From Amycolatopsis mediterranei (lineage in GTDB: Bacteria; Actinomycetota; Actinomycetes; Mycobacteriales; Pseudonocardiaceae), in assembly GCF_026017845.1 (NCBI RefSeq), contig NZ_CP100416.1, positions 3,380,948 to 3,444,947 on the forward strand: a stretch of DNA of 64,000 nt, written 5' to 3'. How positions within the stretch are numbered: the first letter of the stretch is position 1; every line of letters begins with the position of its first letter. The position numbers were made by a program, and so were the translations under genes. The notes under the pieces are model-generated. The model was not told the origin of the DNA. It saw nothing but the letters and a program-made list of their open reading frames with translations, and ran no database searches. Below, in pieces: positions 16,490 through 24,605 of this stretch.

Positions 16490-18787
16490 TTGACCACGCA
16501 GCCCACCACGGCCGGAGAGCCGTGGCGCGACCCCGCGGCCGACCCGGGCGAACGCGTCCGGGCCCTGATGGCCCGGATGACCCTGCGCGAGAAGCTCGCC
16601 CAGCTCTACGGGGTCTGGGTCGGCATCGACTCCGGCGGCGAAATGGCGCCGCACCAGCACGAGTTCGTCGACGCGGCGGTCGACTTCGACGCCCTGGTCC
16701 GCCACGGCATCGGGCAGCTGACCCGCGCGTTCGGCACCCGGCCGGTCGACCCGGTGATCGGGGCGCACAGCCTCGCGCGCACCCAGCGGCAGATCGTCGC
16801 GAGCGGCCGGTTCGGGATTCCCGCGGTGGTGCACGAAGAGTGCCTGACCGGGCTGGCCGCGTGGCAGGCGACGATCTACCCGGCGCCGCTGTCGTGGGGC
16901 GCCACCTTCGACCCCGAGCTGGTGCAGCGGATGGCGGCGCGCATCGGGCGGACCATGCGCGGGCTGGGCGTGCACCAGGGTCTCGCGCCCGTCCTCGACG
17001 TGGCCCGCGACCTGCGCTGGGGGCGGGTCGAGGAGACCATCGGCGAGGACCCCTACCTGGTCGGGACGATCGGCAGCGCCTACGTCGCCGGCCTCGAGTC
17101 GGCCGGCGTGGTGGCCACGCTCAAGCACTTCGTCGGCTACTCCGCCTCCCGCGCCGGGCGCAACCTGGCGCCGGTTTCGGCCGGCCCGCGCGAAATCGCC
17201 GACGTCCTGCTGCCGCCGTTCGAGCAGGCGCTGCGGGCCGGCGCCCGGTCGGTGATGAACACCTACACCGACGTCGACGGCGTCCCGGGCGCCGCCGACC
17301 CGTCCCTGCTCACGGAGCTGCTGCGGGACACCTACGGCTTCACCGGCACGGTCGTGTCCGACTACTTCTCCGTGGCGTTCCTGCACCGGCTGCACGGCGT
17401 CGCGGCCGATCGCGCCGACGCCGCCGGACAGGCGCTCACCGCGGGCATCGACGTGGAACTGCCGACCATGGACTGCTACGGCGAGCCGCTGCTCGCCGCG
17501 GTGGAAGGGGGCGCGGTCGAGGTCGCCGCCGTCGACCGCGCCCTCGAACGCGTCCTGCGCCAGAAGTGCGACCTCGGCCTGCTCGACGCCGGCTGGGCCC
17601 CCGAGGTCCCCGAAGAGATCGACCTCGACGACGCCGAATCGCGGGCGCTGGCGCGCGAGGTGGCCGAGCGCTCGATCGTGCTGCTGCACAACGACGGCAC
17701 GCTCCCGCTCTCCCCCGGCACCGGTGTCGCCCTGGTCGGGCCGCGGGCGGACACCCCCGGCGCGATGCTCGGCTGCTACTCCTTCCCGCTGCACGTCGGC
17801 GTCCACCACCCCGACGTCCCGTTCGGCGTCTCGGTGCCGACCCTGCGCGAGGCGCTGGGCTCGAGCTACGACGTGAGCTACGCCCTGGGCTGCCCGGTCA
17901 CGGGCGGGGACGACGACGGGATCGCGCAGGCCGTGGCGGCGTGCGCGGAGGCGTCGGTGTGCGTGGCCGTGCTGGGCGACCGGGCCGGGCTGTTCGGCGG
18001 CGGGACGTCCGGTGAAGGCTGCGACGCGGCCGACCTGCGGCTGCCGGGGCGCCAGGAGGAACTCCTCGACGCGCTGCTGGACACGGGCAAGCCGGTGGTG
18101 CTCGTCCTGCTCTCGGGACGGCCGTACGAGCTGTCCCGGCAGCTCCCGCGGCTGGCCGCGGTCGTCTGCGGGTTCTACCCCGGCGAAGAGGGGGCCGCGG
18201 CGCTGGCCGGGGTCCTCAGTGGACGGATCAACCCGGCCGGCCGGCTGCCGGTGAGCTTCCCGGCGGCCGGGGCGAGCCAGCCCTCGACGTACCTGGCCGC
18301 GCCGCTCGGCCGGCGCAGCGAGGTGTCCACAGTGGATCCTTCGCCGCTGTTCCCGTTCGGGCACGGGCTGTCCTACGCGCCGGCGACCTGGCTGGACGTC
18401 AGCGCGACGGGCTCGCTCTGGCCGACCGACGGCGTCTGCCGGGTGCGGGTGACCCTGCGCAACGACCACGATCGCGAGGCTTCCGAAGTCGTGCAGGTCT
18501 ACCTGCACGACCCGGTGGCCGAGGTGGCCCGGCCGGAGCGCCAGCTCATCGCGGCCCGCCGGGTTTGCCTGCCCCCTGGCGAAACCTGCGTCCTGGAGAT
18601 CGGCCTGCACGCGGACCTGACCTCCTACACCGGCCGCGCGCGGCAGCGCCAGGTCGACCCCGGCGACGTCGAGCTGCGAGTGGGCACTTCGAGTGAACAG
18701 ATCGTCACGACCCTGCACTGCACGCTGACCGGGCCACGCCGCGTCGTCGGCGCCGACCGGGTCCTGACCCCGGAGTTCTCGTTATGA
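16490..18787 (+). CDS. Glycoside hydrolase family 3, probable intracellular beta-xylosidase/glucosidase
   Basis: A protein of 765 residues. The domains are GH3 N-terminal barrel (about 20-370) with ARDLRWGRVEETIGEDPYL, KHFVGYS and VVSDYFSV carrying the nucleophile Asp; GH3 C-terminal domain (about 380-600); and fibronectin-III-like domain (EVVQVYLHDP). No signal peptide is seen, so it would act on imported oligosaccharides. A TTG start at 16490 follows GGGCGGAAAAG. Its stop overlaps the ATG of the esterase gene by 4 bp. Substrate is inferred from the xylan context; cellobiose or arabinoside activity cannot be excluded. Confidence 0.88.
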   Translation: MTTQPTTAGEPWRDPAADPGERVRALMARMTLREKLAQLYGVWVGIDSGGEMAPHQHEFVDAAVDFDALVRHGIGQLTRAFGTRPVDPVIGAHSLARTQRQIVASGRFGIPAVVHEECLTGLAAWQATIYPAPLSWGATFDPELVQRMAARIGRTMRGLGVHQGLAPVLDVARDLRWGRVEETIGEDPYLVGTIGSAYVAGLESAGVVATLKHFVGYSASRAGRNLAPVSAGPREIADVLLPPFEQALRAGARSVMNTYTDVDGVPGAADPSLLTELLRDTYGFTGTVVSDYFSVAFLHRLHGVAADRADAAGQALTAGIDVELPTMDCYGEPLLAAVEGGAVEVAAVDRALERVLRQKCDLGLLDAGWAPEVPEEIDLDDAESRALAREVAERSIVLLHNDGTLPLSPGTGVALVGPRADTPGAMLGCYSFPLHVGVHHPDVPFGVSVPTLREALGSSYDVSYALGCPVTGGDDDGIAQAVAACAEASVCVAVLGDRAGLFGGGTSGEGCDAADLRLPGRQEELLDALLDTGKPVVLVLLSGRPYELSRQLPRLAAVVCGFYPGEEGAAALAGVLSGRINPAGRLPVSFPAAGASQPSTYLAAPLGRRSEVSTVDPSPLFPFGHGLSYAPATWLDVSATGSLWPTDGVCRVRVTLRNDHDREASEVVQVYLHDPVAEVARPERQLIAARRVCLPPGETCVLEIGLHADLTSYTGRARQRQVDPGDVELRVGTSSEQIVTTLHCTLTGPRRVVGADRVLTPEFSL

Positions 18788-20013
18788 GACGTCCTCTGGT
18801 GATCTTCTTCCTGGCCGTGCTGACCGTGCTCTTCGTGGGCGCGTCCGGCCGTCCCGCGCCATCGCACTGGGTGGCGACGTGGACGTCGATGCCCCAGCTG
18901 ACCGAGCCGGGCAACATGCCGCCGGCGCCGTTCACCGGCACCGACCGGGTGCTCGACAACGCGTCCCTGCGCGAGACGGCGCAGGTGACCGTCGGCGGCC
19001 CGCGGATCCGGCTGCGGTTCTCCAACGCCTTCGGCGGGGCACCGCTGCCGCTGACCGCGGTGTCGGTGGCGCGCCCGGTCTCCGGCGCGGCCGGTGTCTC
19101 GTCCGTGGTCCCGGGCAGCGCCCTCTCGGTGACGTTCCACGGCAAGCCCTCGACGGTCGTTCCCCAGGGCGCTCAGGTCGTGTCGGACCCGGTGCCCTTC
19201 CCGGTGCGGTCGCTGGAGAACATCGCGGTGACGGCGTACCTGGCGCACGGCCAGGCATCGACGTCGATCACCTCGCACCCCGGCTCGCGCACGACGTCGT
19301 ACCTGCTGGCGGGCAACCACGTCGCCGACACCGAACTGCCGGGCGCGACCCCGGTCGACCACTGGTACTTCCTCAGCGGCATCGAGGTGCTGTCCCCGGC
19401 GGCCGCGGTGGCGGTGATCGGCGACTCCATCTCCGACGGCCGCGGCTCGACGACGAACGGCAACGACCGCTGGCCGAACGTGCTGGCTTCGCGCCTGCAC
19501 GGCGTCGCGGTGGTGAACGAGGCCGCGGGCGGCAACCGCGTCCTGCAGGACGGCCTCGGCCCGAACGTGCTGGCCCGCCTGGACCGCGATCTGCTGGCCA
19601 CGAGCGGGGTTTCGTGGGCGATCGTGTTCGAGGGCGTCAACGACATCGGCACGGCCACCCCGGCGGCGGCGCCGGACGTGGCGGAGCAGCTGATCGACGC
19701 CTACGACCAGATCCTGGTCCGCGCGCACGCACAGGACATCCGCGTGTACGGCGCGACGATCACGCCCTTCGGCGGCAACACCGCCTACGACGACCCGGCC
19801 CGCGAAGCGGCCCGGCAGCAGGTGAACGCGTGGATCCGGCAGCCGGGCCACTTCGACGCGCTGCTGGACTTCGACAAGGTGACCCGCGACCCGGCGGCCC
19901 CCGCCCGGCTGCTGCCGGCCTACGACGTCGGCGACCACCTGCACCTGAACCCGGCGGGGTACCGGGCGCTCGGTTCGAGCGTGCCGCCCGGCCTTTTCCG
20001 GAACGACGGCTAG
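18784..20013 (+). CDS. Secreted SGNH/GDSL hydrolase, XynE-like acetylxylan esterase candidate
   Basis: A protein of 409 residues. A signal anchor or signal peptide (residues 1-22) leads into WVATWTSMPQLTEPGN, the typical opening of the XynE-like SGNH subfamily. Block I is VIGDSISDG with the catalytic Ser, the oxyanion Gly and Asn follow in AAGGNR and FEGVNDIG, and the catalytic Asp/His pair lies in DHLHLNPAGY. It would deacetylate xylan or similar glycans outside the cell. The ATGA overlap with GH3 ties it to the xylan operon. Confidence 0.85.
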   Translation: MRRPLVIFFLAVLTVLFVGASGRPAPSHWVATWTSMPQLTEPGNMPPAPFTGTDRVLDNASLRETAQVTVGGPRIRLRFSNAFGGAPLPLTAVSVARPVSGAAGVSSVVPGSALSVTFHGKPSTVVPQGAQVVSDPVPFPVRSLENIAVTAYLAHGQASTSITSHPGSRTTSYLLAGNHVADTELPGATPVDHWYFLSGIEVLSPAAAVAVIGDSISDGRGSTTNGNDRWPNVLASRLHGVAVVNEAAGGNRVLQDGLGPNVLARLDRDLLATSGVSWAIVFEGVNDIGTATPAAAPDVAEQLIDAYDQILVRAHAQDIRVYGATITPFGGNTAYDDPAREAARQQVNAWIRQPGHFDALLDFDKVTRDPAAPARLLPAYDVGDHLHLNPAGYRALGSSVPPGLFRNDG

Positions 20014-20084
20014 AAATGGCCGAACGCAGAAAAGACCACAATTCCCGGGCGTGATTTCTCCCGGGTAGTCACTGACCGCCGAAC

Positions 20085-20112
20085 CCGGGCTGACGGACGG
20101 TGATCAGCCCGG
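20085..20112 (+). terminator. Hairpin downstream of the GH3-esterase operon
   Basis: A 9-bp perfect stem CCGGGCTGA / TCAGCCCGG with a 10-base loop, 72 bases after the esterase stop. A second, weaker pair of CCCGGG repeats lies at 20044-20065. Confidence 0.55.
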
Positions 20113-20160
20113 CCAGCGCCGGATATCTGTTGGGACACAAGCGAGTCTCGAAGGCAGGGG

Positions 20161-20182
20161 GCCCGTGACGCGCGTCACGGGC
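20161..20182. promoter_or_regulatory. 22-bp perfect palindrome with Crp-like core upstream of Asp23 gene
   Basis: The two halves GCCCGTGACGC and GCGTCACGGGC are exact complements. The core GTGA-N6-TCAC has the spacing of Crp/FNR-type operators, as in Streptomyces Crp and corynebacterial GlxR sites. A -10-like TAGCAT follows at 20191-20196, so the palindrome overlaps the expected -35 region. It could also act as a hairpin. The regulator is unknown. Confidence 0.55.
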
Positions 20183-20246
20183 CGTCCCCTAGCATGTCGC
20201 CGTCTGCTGTCCCCACAGGTGTTCGTCGCTCCCGGAAAGGGAACCC

Positions 20247-21083
20247 ATGTCCGACGTCATGAACAGCATCTTCGGCCGCCCCAAGAACGAAACCGCCGGC
20301 TCGGGTGGGTACCCCTACGGCACCGTCGAGCCCGTAGCGGTGGTCACCGAGGCGCCGGCCGAAAGCGCTCCCGAGACCGACGAGGCGGATGTCGTCGAGG
20401 CGGATTCCGCTCCTGAGGTCGAAGGCGCCGCGGAAACCGCCGAGGACGAAGCCGTCGACGCCGACCAGGCCGAGACCGAGGACGAAGACGTCACCGCCAC
20501 CGACGAAGAGGCGGCCGCCGAGGACACCGAAGACGACGACACGGACCTCAACGCTGAAGAGGAAGCTCTCGAGCCGGTCGCGGAAAGCGAGGCGGCCGAG
20601 GAGAGCGAGCCGGTCGCCGAAGCCGTTGCGGCCGAGCCGGTTGCGGACACCGAGCCGGTCGCCGATGAAGCCGCGCCGGTCGTGGAGGACGTGCCCGTCG
20701 TCGAGAGCGTGGACCCCGTGGAGGCCGAGCCGGTCGCCGACGCCGAGCCGGTCGCCGACGCCGAGCCCGCCGTGACCCGGGCCGCCGCGGGCAGCCGCGG
20801 CAGCACCACGGTGGCCGACGGGGTGGTCGGCAAGATCGTCACGCGGATCGCGGGCCGGACCGAGGGCGTGCACAGCGTCGCCGAGGACGGCATCAAGGTC
20901 GAACTCGCCGACGAGGTCGCCTGGGTCACCATCCCCGTGGTGGTCGAGTTCGGCCACGCGGTCAAGGCGGTGGGCGAGCAGATCCGCGTCGCGGTGATCG
21001 ACGCCGTCGAGCAGTACCTGGGCCTGGACGTCGAGGTCGTCGACGTCCACGTCACCGACGTCCACTTCCCGGAAGCCGGCTGA
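20247..21083 (+). CDS. Asp23/Gls24 family envelope-stress protein with long acidic repeat region
   Basis: A protein of 278 residues. Residues about 25-180 are almost only Glu, Asp, Ala, Val and Pro, with degenerate repeats of EPVADAEPVADAEPA type. The C-terminal 95 residues form an Asp23 domain: TTVADGVVGKIVTRIAGR, GVHSVAEDGIKVELADEV and VIDAVEQYLGLDVEVVDVHV. Asp23 proteins sit under the membrane and respond to envelope stress. ATG at 20247 follows GGAAAGGGAACCC. The acidic part is probably disordered and may vary between strains by repeat slippage. No membrane anchor is visible. Confidence 0.8.
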   Translation: MSDVMNSIFGRPKNETAGSGGYPYGTVEPVAVVTEAPAESAPETDEADVVEADSAPEVEGAAETAEDEAVDADQAETEDEDVTATDEEAAAEDTEDDDTDLNAEEEALEPVAESEAAEESEPVAEAVAAEPVADTEPVADEAAPVVEDVPVVESVDPVEAEPVADAEPVADAEPAVTRAAAGSRGSTTVADGVVGKIVTRIAGRTEGVHSVAEDGIKVELADEVAWVTIPVVVEFGHAVKAVGEQIRVAVIDAVEQYLGLDVEVVDVHVTDVHFPEAG

Positions 21084-21161
21084 TCCGCGCCGGTGCCCGG
21101 TTCCGGTTCCCCGGACCGGGCACCGGCCGGCCCCGGAACGGCCGGTGAGAAAAGGCGACAG

Positions 21162-22889
21162 TTGACCCCGCTGACCCACCCCGGCGCACCCGCGCCGGAA
21201 ACCCCGGACTGGCACGTCACCGCGTTCCTCGGACCGCGGCCCGGCGACGACGGCCGCCCGATGCTCGACGCCGTCCGCGCCCTGCGCGCCGGCATCCGGG
21301 CCGACCACGGCACCCACACCGACGACCAGGACCTCGACTTCGGTGCCTGGCACTTCATCGCGCGGCGCAGCCCCGGCGGCCCGCCGCTGGGGTACATCCG
21401 GCTGTCCACACCGGACACGGACGCGCGGTTCCGCTCCCGCGGCTTCCTCGGCGACGAACGCTACGAGGAACTCCTGGCGGCCGAAGGCTTCGGCACCGCG
21501 GACGTGTTCGAGCACGGCAGGCTGGTCGTCGAGCACCACGCCCGCCGGCTCGGGCTGGGGCTCCACCTCAACGCGCTGGCGATCGGCGCGGCCCACCACC
21601 TCGGCGCGCGGGCGGTGATCGGCCCGTCCGGCACGAGGGACGGCCAGGACCGGTTCCACGAGCGGTTCGGCTTCCGGCCGGTCCGCGGCACCCGCCGGTA
21701 CGTTCCGCAGAACACCGAAGACGTCGTGATCATGCTGCACCGCGTCGCCGACGGCGGCGGGCGGCACCGCGAGCTGATCACGCGGCTACGCGACGAATTC
21801 CCCTTCATCGCGGCGGCGGGTACGACGGCGCCGCTGCTGCCCGTGCCGCCGGTGCGCCGCACCGCCCGGGTGTCGCCGGCCGGCCTCGTTGCACCGGACC
21901 GGGAAACCTGGCGGCCGGTGCTGCACACCGCGGCCGACCTCGAAGCGCTGCTCGCGTCCGGGAAAGTCCGCGAAGTGCACGACACGATCGACGACCAGCT
22001 CACCGAACTGGTCCGCTGCCGCGAACCGGCGTGCCACGACCGGGCCGCGATCGAGCGCGGGAAGCAGGCGCAGCCGGCCGGCGCGCAGCCGTGGGAGTAC
22101 GGCACGTGGGCGTGGTACCCGTGGTCGGGACGGCTGGTGCACGTCCTGCCGCGCGAGGAGTTCCGGCTGGTCCGCACCACCCGGAGCCTCATCTCGTGGC
22201 CCGACCGGCGGCGGTTGTTCGGCAAGCGGATCGGGGTCATCGGCCTGTCGGCCGGGAACAGCGCGGCGTTGACGTTCGCGCTCGAAGGCATCGGCGGCAG
22301 CTACCGGCTGGCCGACTCCGGCAGCTTCGGGCCGGCCGACCTGAACCGGCTGCGCGGCGGGGTGCACGACCTCGGCGTCGGCAAGGCGGTGCTGACGGCG
22401 CGGCAGCTGGCCGAGATCGATCCCTACCTGGACATCGAGATCGAGCGGGCCGGCCTGACGCCGGAGACCATCGAGCGGTTCTTCGCGGGTGGTCTCGACC
22501 TCCTCGTCGAGGAGTGCGACACGCCGTGGGCGAAGATCGCGGCCCGCGAGTACGCCCGGGACCTCGGCATCCCGGTCGTGATGGGCGGCGACCCGCTGGA
22601 CGTCGAACGTTTCGACCGCGAGCCCGACCGCCCGTTGCTGCACGGGCTGCTCGGCGACGTGAAGTCGGTCGACGTCCTGGATCCCGGGCTCATCCCGGCC
22701 ATGCTGGACGCGGGCCGGATCAGCCCGGAGCTGGCGGCATGGTTCGGCGAACAGGGGAGCTCGCCGAGCAGCGGTCCCCGGCCGGCGCTCGGCGGCGCGC
22801 TGCGCGAGGAAGCCGCCCGCCGGATCCTGCTGGGGCGGCCGTGCGAGTCCGGCCGCTTCTCGGCTGGTCTCGAGCAACCGCCGAACTGA
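21162..22889 (+). CDS. GNAT-like acyltransferase fused to ThiF/E1-like adenylyltransferase
   Basis: A protein of 575 residues. Residues about 10-195 look like a GNAT/FeeM-type acyltransferase (GAWHFIARR, EHGRLVVEHHARRLGLGLHLNALAIGAAHHLGARAVIGPSG). Residues about 320-500 are an E1-like nucleotide-binding fold: KRIGVIGLSAGNSAA, LADSGSFGPADLNRL, GVGKAVLTARQLAEIDPYL and DLLVEECDTPWAK. The ThiF half resembles mycobacterial Rv1355c (MoeY-like), without its nitroreductase part. I see no CxxC zinc pairs. TTG at 21162 follows AAAGG. No ubiquitin-like or E2 partner is adjacent. Substrate unknown. Confidence 0.7.
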   Translation: MTPLTHPGAPAPETPDWHVTAFLGPRPGDDGRPMLDAVRALRAGIRADHGTHTDDQDLDFGAWHFIARRSPGGPPLGYIRLSTPDTDARFRSRGFLGDERYEELLAAEGFGTADVFEHGRLVVEHHARRLGLGLHLNALAIGAAHHLGARAVIGPSGTRDGQDRFHERFGFRPVRGTRRYVPQNTEDVVIMLHRVADGGGRHRELITRLRDEFPFIAAAGTTAPLLPVPPVRRTARVSPAGLVAPDRETWRPVLHTAADLEALLASGKVREVHDTIDDQLTELVRCREPACHDRAAIERGKQAQPAGAQPWEYGTWAWYPWSGRLVHVLPREEFRLVRTTRSLISWPDRRRLFGKRIGVIGLSAGNSAALTFALEGIGGSYRLADSGSFGPADLNRLRGGVHDLGVGKAVLTARQLAEIDPYLDIEIERAGLTPETIERFFAGGLDLLVEECDTPWAKIAAREYARDLGIPVVMGGDPLDVERFDREPDRPLLHGLLGDVKSVDVLDPGLIPAMLDAGRISPELAAWFGEQGSSPSSGPRPALGGALREEAARRILLGRPCESGRFSAGLEQPPN

Positions 22890-22932
22890 CGGTGGTTCCG
22901 GTGCAGCGCTCGGCTCGCGCCTGCGCGACGAC

Positions 22933-24501
22933 CTAACGTTCGGCCGCGGCCCGGCAGGCCGCCAGATCCACCTCGCGCAGTGCCGCGCCCACGCCCGCCA
23001 GGGCCGCCGCGTTCATCGACAACGACGTCACGCCCAAGCCCACCAGTACCGGCGCCAGCGTGGGGTCCGCCGCGGCCTCGCCGCACACGCCGACCGGCTT
23101 TCCCGCCGCCGCACCGGCTTGCGCGACCATCCCCACCAGCCTCAGCAACGCCGGCTGGTGAGGGTTGTTCAAGGCCGCCACCGCGCCCAGCTGGCGATCC
23201 GCCGCGAACACGTACTGGGCCAGATCGTTCGTTCCCAGCGAAACGAAGTCCACCTCCGCGAGAATCGCCTCGGCGCACAACGCCGCCGCCGGGATTTCGA
23301 TCATCACGCCCACTCGCTCGATGCCCGCCGCGCGGGCGCGCTCGGCGAACCAAGCCGCTTCCGCCGCTGTGGCCACCATCGGGGCCATCACCGACAGCTC
23401 GGCGCCCATGTCCGCGGCCGCCGCCGCGATCGCCGCCAGCTGGCGGTCCAGCAGCTCCGGGCGGTCGAACGCCACGCGGAGGCCGCGAACACCCAAGGCG
23501 GGGTTGGGTTCCTCGCCCATCGGGAGGAATTCGAGGGGCTTGTCGGAACCGGCGTCCAGCGTCCGGACGACGACCGGCTGGCCCGCGAACGGGGACAGCA
23601 CCGCCGCGTACGCCGCGCGCTGCTCGGCCTCCGTCGGCTCCGAAGCCGCGGACAGGTAACAGAATTCGGTGCGGAACAGCCCGACCCCTTCCGCACCGGC
23701 CGTCGCGGCAGCGGAAGCGTCCGCCGCGGAACCCACGTTGCCCAGCAGCTTCACGCGGTGGCCGTCGGCGAGGCGGCCGACGCCGTCCCACGTCGGGCGG
23801 GACGTCCGGGCCGGCGCCCGGACCGTGCCGTCGGAGGGCGTCACCGTGCCCGCCGAACCGTCGACCGCAAGGCCCGGGCTGTCCAGGTCCAGCACCCCGG
23901 CGCAGGCGACCACAGCGGGAATGCCCAGCGCCCGCGCCAGGATCGCGGTGTGGCTCGTCGGGCCGCCTTCCGCCGTCACCAGCGCCAGGACCAGGTCCGG
24001 GTCGAGCCCGGCGGTGTCGGCCGGGGCGAGGTCGCGGGCCACCAGCACGCTCGGCGACGTCAGGTCCGGCACGCCGGGAGGGGCCACGCCCAGCAAGGCC
24101 GCGACGATCCGGTCGCGGACGTCGGCGACGTCCCGGGCGCGCTCGGCCATATAGCCACCGGCGGCCCGCAAAGCGGTCATGAACTCCCCCGCCGCTTCCC
24201 ACACCGCCCGCGGTGCCGGGAGCGACCGGGCGCGGACGAGCTTCTCCGCCGACTCGGTCAACGCCGGATCGGACGCCATCGCGGCCGTCGTCTCGAGCAC
24301 CGACCGGGCATCTCCGGACACGGAACGGGCACGATCGGACAACGCGGCCGCCACCACTGCCGCCGCCTGCCCGATCTTGCCCGCTTCGGCCTCGAGATCG
24401 GCGGGAGCTGGCGAAGAAGCGGGTTCCGGCAGGTCAGCGGTCACGAGCACGCGGGGACCGGCGGCCCGCCCGGGGCTGACTCCGACTCCGGACAACGGCA
24501 T
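22933..24501 (-). CDS. ptsI: Phosphoenolpyruvate-protein phosphotransferase (PTS enzyme I)
   Basis: A protein of 522 residues, slightly shorter than the usual 550-575. The phospho-histidine site is GGPTSHTAILAR (about residue 182). The PEP-binding barrel shows GVGLFRTEF, PVVVRTLDAGSDKP, MIEIPAAAL and FVSLGTNDLAQYVFAADR, with the active Cys in VGVCGEAAADP. It transfers phosphate from PEP to HPr in the cytoplasm. ATG at 24501 follows GGAGG with ideal spacing. It diverges from the fruR-fruK-PTS-HPr operon, so all general and fructose-specific components lie together. Confidence 0.95.
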   Translation of the reverse strand: MPLSGVGVSPGRAAGPRVLVTADLPEPASSPAPADLEAEAGKIGQAAAVVAAALSDRARSVSGDARSVLETTAAMASDPALTESAEKLVRARSLPAPRAVWEAAGEFMTALRAAGGYMAERARDVADVRDRIVAALLGVAPPGVPDLTSPSVLVARDLAPADTAGLDPDLVLALVTAEGGPTSHTAILARALGIPAVVACAGVLDLDSPGLAVDGSAGTVTPSDGTVRAPARTSRPTWDGVGRLADGHRVKLLGNVGSAADASAAATAGAEGVGLFRTEFCYLSAASEPTEAEQRAAYAAVLSPFAGQPVVVRTLDAGSDKPLEFLPMGEEPNPALGVRGLRVAFDRPELLDRQLAAIAAAAADMGAELSVMAPMVATAAEAAWFAERARAAGIERVGVMIEIPAAALCAEAILAEVDFVSLGTNDLAQYVFAADRQLGAVAALNNPHQPALLRLVGMVAQAGAAAGKPVGVCGEAAADPTLAPVLVGLGVTSLSMNAAALAGVGAALREVDLAACRAAAER

Positions 24502-24540
24502 TTCGGGACCTCCAAGGGCAACGGATCTCGTAACTGGGGA

Positions 24541-24568
24541 TTGACAGTACGGTAACAACGGGCACAAT
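24541..24568 (+). promoter_or_regulatory. Promoter of the fructose PTS operon
   Basis: TTGACA at 24541-24546 and CACAAT at 24563-24568 are separated by 16 bases, a close match to the housekeeping consensus. Transcription would begin near 24575, about 30 bases before the fruR start. A FruR repeat covers the -10 region. Confidence 0.6.
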
Positions 24569-24605
24569 CAAACGGCAACGGGCAAACATCGGAGAGGAAC
24601 GGGCA
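24557..24605. promoter_or_regulatory. Three AACGGGCA direct repeats, probable FruR (DeoR-type) operator
   Basis: AACGGGCA occurs at 24557-24564, 24577-24584 and 24598-24605, at steps of 20 and 21 bases, so about two helical turns apart on the same face. Direct repeats with this phasing are typical for DeoR-family operators. The first overlaps the -10 element and the third overlaps the start codon of fruR. Confidence 0.7.

Noticed and set aside
21093..21161. Upstream GTG at 21093 as start of the GNAT-ThiF fusion
   Set aside because: It would add Pro/Gly/Arg-rich residues without domain character, while TTG at 21162 has AAAGG at a suitable distance.
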